The notes beneath the pieces were generated by a model that saw nothing but the letters and a program-made list of their open reading frames with translations, searched no databases and was not told the origin of the DNA. Of a DNA stretch of 64,000 nucleotides, positions 48,672 to 61,473 are shown piece after piece. A program made the position numbers and the translations under genes. Within the stretch, counting starts at the first letter, position 1; each line of letters opens with the position of its first letter. Origin of the DNA: Tenrec ecaudatus (taxonomy: Eukaryota > Chordata > Mammalia > Afrosoricida > Tenrecidae); the NCBI RefSeq assembly GCF_050624435.1, contig NC_134545.1:83773563-83837562 (forward strand), read 5' to 3'.

Positions 48672-49208
48672 TCCATTTTTTTAAATCATTTTATTGGGGC
48701 TCATACAACTCTTATCACAATCCACACATCCATCCATTGTATGTCAAGCACATTTGTACATTTGTTGCTCTCATCATTCTCCAAACATTTGCTTTCTATT
48801 TGAACCCTTGGTATCAGCTCATTTTTCCCTTCCTTCCCCCTCCTTCAAGAACCCTTGATAATTTATAAATTATTATTTTGTCATGTCTTACACTGTCCAA
48901 TATCTCCCTTCACCCACTTTTCTGTTGTCCATCCCCTAGGGAGGGGGTTATATGTAGATCTTTATAATTGGTTCCCCCTTTCTACCCCACCTTCCCTCCA
49001 CCCTCCTAGTATCGCCACTCTCACCACTGGTCCTGAAGGGGTCATCCTTCCTGGATTCCCTGTGTTTCCAGTTCCTATGTGTATAGTGTACATCTTCTGT
49101 TCTAGCCAGATTTGCAAGGTAGAATTGGGATCATGATTGGGGGGGGGGGGAAGCATTTAGGAACTAGAGGAAAGCTGTATGTTTCATCATTGCTACACTG
49201 CACCCTGA
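48672..49208 (-). mobile_element. LINE-like 3' unit 'T', cut by a mini-transposon
   Basis: The tail 'aaatcattttattggggctc', 'tatgtcaagcacatttgtac' and 'cccttggtatcagctcattt' run to 'tgctacactgcaccctgac' at 49208. There the next element begins and the unit does not resume. Confidence 0.8.
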
Positions 49209-49310
49209 CGATAAGCTGAGTTTTTCAGCACATTTTTATGCAATTTTTTGTGGTAAAATTAGGTGCCTCGGATGATATTTGGGTCAGCTTATACTCGATT
49301 ATATACGGTA
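49209..49310 (-). mobile_element. Palindromic TA-flanked MITE, copy 1
   Basis: It ends 'cttatactcgattatatacggta' in broken form, while the left end keeps only 'cgataagctgag'. The interior 'ttgtggtaaaattaggtgcc' is the reverse complement of the interior of the copy at 63625-63742. Inverted ends and TA termini suggest a Tc1/mariner-type mini-element. The name is not assigned. Confidence 0.7.
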
Positions 49311-49439
49311 CATAGCATCTTGTGACCCTCATACCAGATGCACCTAGTGGACCAGAACTTACTAGACATCTCAGTGTTGCTTCTCTACCCCACTGACAGA
49401 CGGCAGGTCATCAAACCTGCATGAGAACCAACCACCTGT

Positions 49440-49642
49440 CAAAACATGTTGCCAGCAAATTGATTCTGACTCATAGCAACCCTACGAACAGAGTAAAATT
49501 GACCCTTAGGCTTTCCAAGGCTGTTATCTGAATAGAAGTAGACTGCCAGCCACATTTTTCTCCCAAGGAGTGACTGATGAGTTTGAACCACCTACCTTTA
49601 AGCTACCAACTGAACACTTTTAACCACCATACCACCAAGGCA
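49440..49642 (-). mobile_element. AfroSINE, minus orientation
   Basis: The order is 'attgattctgactcatagca', 'gtaaaattgacccttaggct', 'aatagaagtagactgccag', 'tgatgagtttgaaccaccta', 'taaccaccataccaccaagg'. It directly precedes an RTE 3' end. Confidence 0.85.
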
Positions 49643-49654
49643 CCTGCAGAACCA

Positions 49655-51140
49655 CCTGCTGCTGCTGGTGATGGTAGTGCTGGTGGTGGTGGTGGTGCTG
49701 TTGAGCCCATTGTTGCAACCCCTATGTCAATCCATTTCATTAAGAGTCTTCCTCTTTTGTATTGACACTCTGTTGTACTAAGCATGCAGTCCTGCTCCTT
49801 GGGCTGCTTCCTCCCAGTAACATACCCAAATGTGTGAAACTAAGTCTTGCTACCTCTGCTTCTAAGGAGCATTCTGGCTGCACATCTTCAAACTCCGAGT
49901 TGTTTGTCCGGCTGGCACCCCGTGGTGTGCCCAGTATTCCTTGCCAACACCATGGTTCGGAGGCCTCTGTTCTCTGGGCTTCCTTATTTGCTGTCCAGCC
50001 TTCGTGTCCCTACGAGGAGTGCCGTGGCCTGGGTCAGGTGCACCTGAGTCTTCAATACATTTCCTAAGAGCTTTTGCAGGTCTTCCCAATGCTATACACT
50101 GCTTGATTTCATGAACGCTGCTGCAATGGGCATTCATTGTAGACCCAAATAAAATGAATTCCTTGGCAACGTCAATGTTTTCTCCATTTATGAGGATGTT
50201 GCCCATCGGTATAGTTGTGATGATTTATATTTTCTTGATGTTGAGGTGTGATCCATCTGGAAGGCTGTAATCTTTGAGCTTCATCAGAAAGTGCTTCAAA
50301 TCCTCTTGACTGTCTGTAAGTGAGGTTGTGTCATCTACATGTGACAGCTTGTTAATGGTCCGCCTCCAATCCTGTTGCTGCTGCTGCTTCGGATAGTCCC
50401 GCTTCCCAGATTACTTGCTGAGTGTACTGGTTAAAAGGACACAGTCCTGGAAAGCACTTTTTCTGATCCAAAACCAGGCAGTAGCATCTGCTGGTTCAGA
50501 TGATTATTTTTTGCTTTGTGTACAGGTTCGGCATGAGTATAATTAAGTGTTCTGGAATTGGCATTCTTCCCAACGCTGTACATAATCCATTACGGTCCAG
50601 TCACACACCTTTGCATAGTCAATAAAACACCAGTAAGCATCTTTCTAGTATTCTTTGTTTTCAGCCAAGACTTCTGTGACATCACCAATTATATCCCTCG
50701 TTTCTACAGCCTCTTCTGAATCTGACTTGAATTTTTTAACAATTCCCCGGCAATGTAGTGCTGTCACCATTTTTAATTATCTTCAGAATTTTACTTGAGT
50801 GTGAAATCAATGATATTGTCTGATGATTTCTGAATTCTGTTGGACTACTTTTCTTTGAAATAGACACGGGCATCTTGCAGTTAGTTGGCCAAGTGGCTGG
50901 CTTCCAAATGTCTGAGTAAAGATGTGTGAGGATTTCTAGCTTTGCATCAATTGCTGAGCCATCTCAACGAGTTTTGCGTGAATAAATAAAAAGCCTTGTA
51001 TTTTTGCCTGGGCCTTCAGTGCTGATTGGACTTCTTCCTCGGTACTGTTGGTTCTTGACCATATCCAGATCTGAAGTGGCTGGGCCTTGATCGGTTCTCT
51101 CTGGTACAGTGACTCTGTGTGTTCCTTCCGGCTTCTTCAA
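49655..51140 (-). mobile_element. RTE-type LINE, minus strand, long
   Basis: It starts with a GGT/CTG-rich 3' terminus at about 49655 and continues through 'gagcccattgttgcaacccc', 'gaatggca'-type RT landmarks ('catcagaaagtgcttcaaatcctc', 'gtgtcatctacatgtgacagctt'), and 'caaaacaccagtaagcatct' to 51140. It is about 1.5 kb with numerous stops. Confidence 0.88.
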
Positions 51141-51249
51141 AGCATTTGGAACTAGAGATTGTGAATCAGAGGCTAGGAAGAAGCAATGAAGACTTGAAAG
51201 ACCCAAACTAAACTGTAAGGAGCCCACAACCCCTAAAACCCAAGGAAAC

Positions 51250-52740
51250 AATGTCAGCAGCCTGAGCCGCCAGGAAAGGGCCGGGGCTGCTGCAGATGCT
51301 GGAAACCAGAAACATGGTGGGCATTCAAGCTAGAGACTCTGTAGCTGCCCATTCGGAAGTAGGACGCCAGTGAATCCAGAGTAAAATGTGGTCTTTACAA
51401 CTCAGAGACAGATGCAGCCTTTAGTTTTAGAAAGTGCCTTGACATAAAAGCCGGTATTTCTTTACCTTTCAACTCAGCCCAGAGATTTTCCATGTGCCGG
51501 TGCTCAGTGCCACAGGAATATGCTCGAGAGGGATGTGAAAATCCCTCCTAAAGTAGCATTCGAGGGGTTTCTATTTAAAGAATGACTTTTTGCCTCTGCT
51601 ATAGCTTAATGAGCTGCAATAGGCCTTGGAATTAGCAGGCTTAAAGCTTGTCGCTTCGATTATTTTTAGCAACTGGGAGGATGATTTTTTTGCCAAGGCC
51701 CAAATTGATTTGGACCTGCCTCAAGAGGGGAAGTGTGCAGAGCGAGCCACTTAGCTCGCTGGACTCTGCAGCATCTGCAGCCCAGCGTGACTGTGCTGCT
51801 CCCCACACGGCCTCCTCTTTGGAGTGTTGATTCGGAAGGAATACAGTTGTCTGTCTATTTGTTTGTTTGTTTGTTTCCCTTCGAGATGGCCGCCAAATGA
51901 GAGCAAACTCTTTGGTGGAAAAGAGGTTGAAAAAGAGGCTAACTTGTTTAAGAATGTGTATGTCTTTCCGTGAATTCTGGAGAAAGGCGACAGCCTGTAC
52001 AAACATTTCTGACTCAGGTGACAGGAGAGCTTCTTGGAGTTCGACAGCATATCAGCAACTCAGCTTCTGTACTTAGCTTTTAAAGTTCTACACAGATGCC
52101 AATGATTGCTCTCAATAACTAAGTCATTAATGGAGCATCCTTATTCATGAAATTCCTTCACAGGCACTCTGCTCTTCTAGAAATCTGGTGGATGGCTGAG
52201 ATTAATGGATGAAATTCCTGCCAATCTGTAGAGGCATAGCTCAGCAGAAAGGTCGCCGTTCTCATTCGCAGATTCAAGAGCTAAGTCCTCAGGAACTTGG
52301 AGAAGTGCAGAGCGGACTAGCCAAAACACAGCCACTCCCCCTCTGTGCCATTGGAAAGCAGGCATTGACCTTCATCAGGGAAGAGAAGTAGTAATACACG
52401 GCCCAAACCGGCCTTTGGTCAGCCTCATTTTCCCCCTATGGAGTGGTGGGTTTGAAAGCTGATCTCACAGCCTAATGTACTCTGCCACCAAGGCTCCTTG
52501 AAGACTTCATGAGCCCCGCTGTGTCCCGGCCCACAGCTGTTTGCTCTGATTCCCACCCTCCCCACCCACCCCTCCATCTGTGGCTCACCACTTCCATCAC
52601 CACACACACACACACACACACAAAATCATAAGGTCACACCATCTCTTTCATGTCTAGTGCCCTAATGGTGCTGTTTATGTCTCCTCTTTGGTCTCTACCG
52701 CATCCTAGAACACAGAGCAAGGTGCGCTATAAACATTTTA
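51250..52740. other. Largest repeat-poor block of intron 1
   Basis: No transposon similarity was seen apart from a (TTTG)n tract at about 51860-51878 and a (CA)n tract at 52600-52622. It contains several TAAT-core motifs ('gcttaatgagct', 'ggaattagcagg', 'agtcattaatgg') and 'gagatggccgccaaatgag'. It is a candidate for conserved non-coding DNA, by default rather than by proof. Confidence 0.4.
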
Positions 52741-52744
52741 TCCG

Positions 52745-54030
52745 CCTCGTCGCTCATATCAAAACCAGTCTTGCCTCCTTATGAAGCGCTCCCTCTTCCT
52801 CTCTTTGCTGCCCTTCTACTTTACCAAATAAGATGGCCTTTTCCGGGGACTTGTCTCTCTGGGTAGTGGATCCAAAGTACTGAGACAATGTCTCCATCCT
52901 TGCTTCTAAGGAGCATTCTAGCTGTACTTCTTCCGAGACAGATTTGTTGGTTCTTTGGGCAGTCTACGGTACGTTCAGTATTATTCACCCACACCGTAAT
53001 ACGAATGTGCTGACTCTTCTTCCACCTTCCTCCTTCAGTGTCCAACTTTCACATGCAGGTGAGGCAACTGAAAAGGCCATGGCTTAGATCAGGAGCACCT
53101 TAGTCCTCAGAGGAACATCCTTGCTCTTCCTATGCGCTGGGTTTACCCAGTACAATGCTTTGTCTGACCTTGAAACCCCGAATGCAGATATTTTACCCCG
53201 AAGTGGTGCAGCCAATTACCCCTTCCAAGTCAGAGGAAGAAAGAGAAACTTTTATTTAGAAGGTCTACCCGTGAGATCACGGCAAAGCAAATTAGACTCT
53301 CTTTGTGGTGTCCTGTCTGAAATCAGAATATATAGAGAATGCATACATTTGGCTTAGGAATTTAAACTTTGGGGAGTCACAGATAGATGTTTGACATTAA
53401 CTCCGGTTTCACAGTAACCATGGGAAACAACCATGGACCATAAGCAAGCAAAGAGAGCAATAGGTCCGTTAAGCCTTAGACCAGTCTCGGGATGTCTTTG
53501 TTGACTAACTAGACCTATCATTGATAGGTAAATAAGAGAAGACTCTCAGCATTATCTGTCACTCTTAGGTGACATCTGCAGCCAACATATTTGCTTTTGA
53601 ACAAGGTAGCGAGTGATACAAGTTTCATATAAAAATAGACACTGCATTGAGTAAAGTAACTAACTGCATTCTGTAAGGGGGGAGCTTTCCTAATTGCATT
53701 AAGTAAGCAACTTGGGTTCCTGCTGCTTCCATGAGCATTTATTGTGAATCCAATCAAGATGAAATCTTCTCTCCACTTACCAGGATGTTCTCTATGGGTC
53801 ATTTGTGAGAACTTTTGTTTAAGTTACATTAAGTTGTAATCCATATTAAAGACAGCCATCCATGATCTTCACCATCAAGTGCTTCAAGGCCTCCTCTCTT
53901 TCAACAAGCAAGCTGTGTCCTCTGCATTGTCACCGGGTATTAACCAGCCGTCCTCCTGTCTTGATGCAGTATTCTTTAGAGTCCAATTTCTTGGATTAGC
54001 TGCTCAGCATATTTGCTTGCCACTTTGTCA
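52745..54030 (-). mobile_element. RTE-type LINE, minus strand, split by an LTR
   Basis: The left part (52745-53170) has 'ttctactttaccaaataag', 'ttgcttctaaggagcattct' and 'cagtacaatgctttgtctg'. The right part (53714-54030) resumes with 'ctgctgcttccatgagcatt' and 'caagtgcttcaaggcctcc'. Between them lies a 539-bp LTR. Confidence 0.85.
53171..53709 (-). mobile_element. Solo retroviral LTR nested in the RTE
   Basis: Read on the minus strand it starts TGCTTAC and ends GGTTTCA (TG..CA) and is flanked by acct (53167-53170) and actt (53710-53713), 3 of 4 identical. It contains a TATA-like TCTATATATTC near 53327-53337 and an AATAAA signal about 75 bp further on, a typical U3-R spacing. The short duplication suggests a class I (gamma-type) element. 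The family is unrecognised and no viral genes are present. Confidence 0.7.
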
Positions 54031-57000
54031 GGTGGCCGTACTGTAGTGACTTGCATGTGGCGGTGATGCAGGAATCTATGTCACTGGTATTGCAAATACC
54101 AACAAGGTCACCTAAGGTGAACAGGTTTCAGCAGGGCTTCCAGATTAAGAACAGACCACGAAGAAGAAATAGGCTCTCGTCTTCTTAGTTATTAGCCACT
54201 GAAAAACCTTATGAACAGCAATGGATGGATGGATAGATAGTAGCTATTATTAAAGATGTCAATGAGAGGCGTGTACACAGTGCAGGTGGAAGGACGGAGG
54301 GACAACTCTTCCATGTCTCCAGATTGACTTAACTCATCCCCTGCTCACCCCACCCCCCAAAACCCAAAACCCCAAGAACAGGATGCATGCAAGAGATAAG
54401 GTTTTCAAAATTTGGGGGCAGCCTTTCTGAGGGAGGAAGGGTCTCAGGAACGTGTGCTCTGGGGACAGCTGGCTTTCTTGCCCTTGGGTGGAACTTCAGC
54501 CAAGGGCTCTGTGATTGCTGATGCCAGCCTCATCTAGTGCCCAAGGAAGCAGTGACTTCATTTTTAAAAGATCTCCACCATCATTTGAGGGAATCTGGAA
54601 GACTGGGTGTAAATCTTAAAATGTCCCTAAATGGATTGCATAGATAGACATTGTCTTGACTATGATATCATTAGGACTTTATTTCCTGATAATTCCTAAA
54701 GCTCAATCAAAGTCTTTATTTCCTAATATTTGACTGCGTGAAGAATAGATCAATGGTGGCTTTTTCTTGGGGAAGTGTGTTGTCTTAAAGAATGATCTCT
54801 AATTCACCTCTCTAGCTTCTCATATTCACTGCAGTGGCTATGCAGAATGCACACAGTTCACGATCAAAAGGCTAATTGAAGAAGTCAACCAGTTGTAATA
54901 CCAGTGGGGAATGCTCAGGGTTGAGTTGTTCATCGGGACATGTTACGAAGTTTTAGTTCTGCTAATAAATGCCCAAATGGGCATGCCACTCAGCTATAAA
55001 ACACAACCCAAAGTCATTCAGCGCAAGCTCTGTGGGTCAGCGAACCCCGCTTCCTGAATTAAGTGCCCAGAATCCCCCCATTCCAGTAAGCCTCAGCTCA
55101 AAGGCACACAACTCCACTTCTGGGTCAGCAAGGCCAGCTTCTCCAATGAAGACCCCAGAGGCCCTCCACTGTGCAAGCCAGCTCCTGCACAAAAGCACTC
55201 CTCTTGACTTGTCCTGTGGGTTTGGAAGTCCACAACTCTCTTCTGTGCTCTGGCTTTGCCCAGCGCCGTTCTGTTTGGGGGGGGGTAACCCCCTCATATA
55301 TGTGTGTATATAAGCATATATAACTAGAACACAACTCTTAGAAATCACCTTTCCAAATCTTTCCATTGTGCTGGTTATTTATTTTGCTGACGTGTCAGAA
55401 AAGTGAGCCGGTAACTAAGGTTAAGAAAAATGTGTTCAAGACAAAAAGGAACAAAAAACAGCTTCTAAGTGCACACATCCTAATAATTGACACAATCTAC
55501 TTAGGACTGCAAAACATGTCTGTCCAGCTGGGAAGGCTGCAGTTGTTTCAAAGAAGGCTAATTTTGGGACTACTGAAAACAGAGTTCACATTTTTAATTT
55601 AAGCACAAATTGTTCTATCAAAAATAAAGGCTTTACTGTCTGGCTTTAATACCGTGTATAAAATCAACAATGGATTTTCATCCCGTTGTCAGCTTAGCTC
55701 AGTTCATCGGGCATGTTTGGATTGTCTGTTAGGTGGAGGGAACCCTAGTTAAGTACATGATCTTTGGTTCTGAACGAGCTTATGATCCAGGGAAGAAACC
55801 TTGTCTAGAGGAGGGCCCTCCTGGTCACATGAAAGAGTGTATTTTGATCACTGCTTTAATGGAGTTATCAAGGACTTGAAGCGGAAGGAAAATGATTCTT
55901 AATAGGACAGATGCATCAAGACTTTCTTGAGGCTTTCACACCAGAACTGCAGCCTGATGGACCCAGGGAGATGGGACAGGGAGGGAACTATGTGAGCAAA
56001 GATACAGAAACAGGAAGTTGAGGAACCAGAGGTTGCTCAGTGTTCCCTGGAATGGAGGGCAACCACGGATGTAACTGAGCATAGACTGGGAAGAGCCACA
56101 TAGCGCTGTCTTGATGGTGCCCCACGAATGAGTCTGGACTTGATTCTGTGAGACCTAGGGAGCCATGCGGGGCTTTGGAGCCAGGCAGGGGCATGATGGG
56201 ATCAGAAGGGGAATGGGTTGGATAGGTTGAATGAAGGTGGGGAAGAACTGAGGGGCCAGTCTTGGGTAATAGGAGTCACCAATGCCATCTTCTCCTTTAA
56301 AACATGTCAAGGGGTGATTTGAGGTCTTTGATCCAGAAGCTCCTGTCTTTAAATGTTAATGAGTAATGGTGTGCCAGCAAACAGATGGCTCCTCTCGTTG
56401 CGTACAAGTGTAACAAAAGCCAAGCAAGAGCTTATCTCCAAAGGAGCACGAATAAAGCATGAGCCTCTTCTTTTTCTTTGGAAAGAGCAACACCCAAGCC
56501 AGTGCACCAGATGTTCTCCTTGAATATCTCCTAGACAAGGCAAGGAGCCACCCCCACACACCCCCACCCATCCCCAGCATCTTTGAAACAGGACTGGGAC
56601 GCATACCTGCACATAAGAAACCAAAGTCATGTGAAGCCCCACGGTGTAGGAAGACTTTGGGCCCGAGCAGGGCAGGTTACCCAATAATCAAAATTTACTT
56701 GTTAATCTGTAGTGAACAAATAGGTTACTAAGTAAGCACAAGCCAGTCAGCGCTTACTACGCTTACTGGGTACTTTGTTCCTGCCAGGGATTATAAATTT
56801 AGAAAGTGGCTTTGATTCTGGAGGAAAGTTGGGAGAGAGACAGGTACCCACTAATTGGAGAGGCAGAATCTTAATGCTGAAAAAGTAAATAATTGAAATG
56901 TTTTCCTCCAGATTAGTTAGTAAGCACAAGTTGCCTTGTTTATTGGGGAATCCAACACTAGGCTTCAGGTTAGGGCTGAACCCAGTTACCTAAGGTTCGT

Positions 57001-57130
57001 GACCCAGCTCTGCCACTTACTTACACACTGTGGAACTTTCAAACAGTGCCTGACATGAAGGTGCATCTCTAAAATGAGGACAATACGTGCCCTGTCCTAG
57101 GAGCTGTTGTGAGGATTAAATGAACGAACA
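54031..57130. other. Intron 1, mostly without identifiable elements
   Basis: Unique or old DNA. 55910-56250 looks like the same ancient dispersed repeat as 4936-5645. 54950-55330 contains LTR-like wording ('ttgacttgtcctgtgggttt') that I cannot place. No exon seen. Confidence 0.45.
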
Positions 57131-57602
57131 CATATTAAAACCCACTGCTATCAAGTCAACTGACTCACAGACCCTACAGAGCAGTGGTTCTCAACCTACC
57201 TAATCCCGCCACCCTTTCATACAGTTCCTCATGTGGCAGTGACCACCCCCCCCCCCCGCCAACTATAAAATTATTTTTGTTGCTACTTCGTAACTGTCAT
57301 TTTTTCTACTGTTATGAATCAGGCGACCCCTGTGAAAGGGTCGTTGGACCCCCAAAAGAGTCGCAACCCACAGGTTGAGAACCGCTGCTCTGTAGGGTGC
57401 CTGGGGCTTTGTAAATCTCTACAAGAACAGGTAGCCTCGCCTTTCTTCTGAGGAGCAGCCGGTGACCTTGCTATTAACAGTGCAACGCCTTAGCCCACAG
57501 GCCACCAGGCCTCCTTGAACACATGCTACGTACATGCTATTAACAGTGCAACACCTTAGCCCACGGGCCACCAAGGCCTCCTTGAACACATGCTAAGCGC
57601 CT
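57131..57602 (-). mobile_element. AfroSINE split by a SPIN-like element, with 66-bp tandem duplication
   Basis: The SINE parts are 57131-57181 ('aaaacccactgctatcaagt') and 57388-57515 ('gtaaatctctacaagaacag', 'cagccggtgaccttgctatt'). The SINE head and its flank are duplicated in tandem: 57470-57535 and 57536-57601, differing at few bases. Confidence 0.8.
57182..57387 (+). mobile_element. SPIN-like non-autonomous hAT, copy D (complete)
   Basis: Both ends are present: 'cagtggttctcaacct' at the left and 'cacaggttgagaaccgctg' at the right, an inverted pair. The interior has 'atacagttcctcatgtggca', 'aaattatttttgttgctact' and 'ctactgttatgaatcaggcg'. Its 206 bp carry a C-run at about 57246-57257. 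It is inserted in an AfroSINE. Confidence 0.9.
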
Positions 57603-58666
57603 AAACCAGTACTTGCCTCATAATAAGAACGCTGTAAATATTAGCTATTAGGATCATTACCACGTACAAAATAAACATAAATTAAATAACAGCAAAATAT
57701 ATTTCAAGCTTACATGCACTTTCACACATGCCTTAGATCACGTGAGCTTCCCAGTTCTGAGGCGTGGTTGTGCTCATTAGCAATGCTGCTAGCAGACCGG
57801 TCCCAACCACCGAAGCATAAAGCTGCAGCCCTTTCTTGTGCTCCTGGGCTGGGAGGCACCGTGGGAATGGCTCGTCTCCGCGTCCCGTGCCCGGGGCCTG
57901 TAGCTGGAGGTGACTTGAAAGGGTGGGGCTGGATCTGCTGGGTTGGGTGGAGCCCCTTCCAAGATGGCGACTGTGCCAGCCTGCCTGGCATTTGGTGGGT
58001 TCGCTAGCAGACTGCAGACGGAAGCACCTGCAGGTGTCGCGCTGCTGCTCCACTCTGGTGGCCTCAGTTGTCAGTGGACTTCTCAGTGTTTCAGGAAAAT
58101 TACATGACTTTCATGCCCCAGCCTCCAAAGTCACCTAACAGTCAACTCTCCCGTTCTCTACAGGAGCCACCCAGCCTCAAGGGGGGGAATAGAGACCCTA
58201 TGTCTCCGTGGAAGGACCAGTGAAGAGTTTGGGGACCAGGTTTTAAAATCACCAGACTGACTTTCCCTCCCAATTCTGGGGGAGAAAACGGGCTCACTCA
58301 AGGTGAAATGATTTGCTGCTGTCAGTTGCACAGAGAGTAACTGTGATTGGGGGGGGGTGGCTCCTCACCTAGTTCTCTGACTCCACATTCTAGTTTTTCA
58401 TTACAATCTCCTACTGCTAAGACACCCATGCGCGCATGCGAGAATTCAAAGGGAACAAGTGACTGTTTTAGATAGAGCAGTAACTTTCCCAAGAGAGACG
58501 AGAGAGTGTGAAAGTATCTGGCTGGCCATTAAAAGGGTTCGCACACAAACTGGGTATTTGAAGGCTGGCCCAAGACGAGTCTGGTCCTGACAGCGGACAG
58601 GAGCCTATCTGAGTGTCCCCTGCGGGAAGCCGTCTGAGAAGGGCCCTCATGGGTAACTCAGATTGA

Positions 58667-59392
<726 letters not shown>

Positions 59393-60246
59393 TTGCGGTT
59401 TGTCCCTTAGATAGAAACAGGACCAAGAGACACAAAGGGCACCTCAGAGAGGGCCTAGTGGCCTCCCTGTCCTTGTGTCTGTTCCCTTGTGTTGCCCTTG
59501 TTTTGTCTCAGCAACACCTGGGGTTCCACTGCCCATCCTCTCACCCCAAAACATCAGGGTGCAGGGGGACTGTCGGGGAGCTTGCCCACAGCACAACCTA
59601 AGTGCACCACCCACAGGACTTTTTAAGCACTGGCCTGGGTGGCTGCCTCGGGTCCCTGTTCCTATCTTTCTGCTCTCCTCACCCCCTCACCCCCCCAGGA
59701 GCAGAGCGGACTCTTACTTGCAGATAGGGCTCATTTTTTATGACTGGCCCTCCCAAAAGGTGGCTTGCCAATGTGACAGAGGTGGACAGATGATCTCCAT
59801 CCAAGGAACGGATCATCTAAGGGGCAGGGACACCTTCCCCTCCCTCAGATGGGTCATTTCTGGCCCTCAGTTTGCTGGGAGTCTTTCTTTCCGACGCTGG
59901 CTCCTGGCTGGAGACGCTCTAATACCATAAGGCAGTGAGCTGCCTAGAGAGAGTGGCTTCTCTTTGGGCTAAGTAGCAATCAAAGCTGAAAGACAGGCCA
60001 AGCCAGCAGATCGAAGAGCCTGCCTCGCCAGGCCTGTCTTCTTTAAGCAGCGACCAAGTCTAGAAATGTCCCCTGCCTCCATGTTGCATTTGCCCTTCAC
60101 TGGACCCACCACTCTGGATGTAGAATTCCCATCTCAACTAAAAGTGCCAGTCGGTACAGCAGCGAAGAAATTCACACTAAAGGGTCAGTGTCCACTGGTT
60201 AAGCTCCCTCAGGGGCATTTGTTTGTGTGACCAGAAAGCTCTAAAC

Positions 60247-60440
60247 CAGTGACCCTCAACCTTCCTCATGCTGCGACCCTTTAATACTGTGCCTCATGTG
60301 GTGGTGACCCCCCCCCCAATTATAAAATAATTTTTGTTGCTACTTCATAAATATCATTTTGCTACTGTTATGAATCAGGCGACCCCTGTGAGAAGGTCAT
60401 TTGACCCCCCAAAGGGGTCTCGGCCCACAGGTTGAGAACA
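60247..60440 (+). mobile_element. SPIN-like non-autonomous hAT, copy E
   Basis: The left end 'cagtgaccctcaaccttcct' leads to 'ctgcgaccctttaatactgt', 'aaataatttttgttgctact', 'gctactgttatgaatcaggc' and the right end 'ggcccacaggttgagaac'. The last bases of the right terminus are replaced by the adjoining AfroSINE. Confidence 0.88.
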
Positions 60441-60653
60441 AAAGAAACAGCCAGACTCCCTGTTGTCCAGTCGATTCTGACCCATAGTGACCCTATAAAT
60501 CAGGGTGGAAATGCCCCGGTGGGTTTCTGAGGCTACAACTCTATGAGAGTCAAAAATCGCCTCTTTCGCCCCCACAGCAACTGGTGGTTTCAAACTGCTG
60601 ACCTCGAAGTTAGCAGCCCAGTGCTAACCCAATATGCTACCAGGGTTCCTGGA
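60441..60653 (-). mobile_element. AfroSINE, minus orientation, abutting SPIN copy E
   Basis: The full order is 'ctccctgttgtccagtcgat', 'gaccctataaatcagggtgg', 'actggtggtttcaaactgct', 'cagtgctaacccaatatgct', ending 'accagggttcct'. Confidence 0.9.
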
Positions 60654-61149
60654 GGTTCCCAGCACTTACTATTAATATCAATGGAATGAATCAAGATTGG
60701 ATGAATGGACCTCCACTTAGGGGAGTTTAAGTCGCATTCGGATGGAGACGGGAGAAGGGACATTTAGGCAAATGCACCATCCACATTAGAAGGAAAATCG
60801 TCCCCGAAAGCAAAAGCAAACAATGAACAACTATGCTGTGCCCTGGCTGAGCGGTCTTCTTCATCGAGGAGGGAGTTCAGTGTCTTTTTTTTTTCCACCC
60901 TTATCAATAGGCTTTTGGCATGATTCCCTGGGGAGCCTCTGCCTTCAGGGACCTGCTGCATGGCATGTCTGGGCCTGGGTCCCGCCACTATTGCGTGGAG
61001 GCCTGTAACCTAAAGAAAGGAGTGTTAAAGTGGGGACCAGGTGACTGAGAAGGCTCTTGAGTCAGACTGCCCCCCAGAAACGCTACTCTGCTGGAAGGAC
61101 AGTTTCCCTGAGAGAGAAGCCATCAGCCGGCCTCTCCTTCCGGAGCTCG

Positions 61150-61434
61150 CTTCTACCCCAGTTGCACTGTTTGAGCCAATGGCCACAGCCACTGTCCATC
61201 CATCCCAGTGAAGGGCTCTGGATTTTTTCACTGCCCCTTGGCTCCACTGAGCATGCTGTCCTTCTCCAGGGACTGGCTTCTCCTGACAACCTGGCCAATA
61301 CAGGTGAGACAACATCTCACCATCTTCTCCTTTAAGGAGCATCCTGGAGACTTCCTCTGAGGCAGACTTGCTTGTTCCTCTGGCAGTCCAGGGTACTGTC
61401 AGTATTTTCGCCAACACTGTAATTCAAAGGCACC
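61150..61434 (-). mobile_element. RTE-type LINE 3' end, minus strand
   Basis: It shows 'gagcatgctgtccttctcca', 'gggactggcttctcctgaca', 'tttaaggagcatcctgg' and 'attttcgccaacactgtaat'. It is truncated at both ends. Confidence 0.85.
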
Positions 61435-61473
61435 AAATATGGTGCCGGTAGAGAAGCCAATACTAAACCCTGG

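Noticed and set aside
57174..57395. Flanks of SPIN copy D (ctacagag and ctctgtag) as an unusual inverted target duplication
   Set aside because: The host AfroSINE has its own palindrome at that spot, which explains the inverted flanks. A short internal segment seems to have been lost at insertion.
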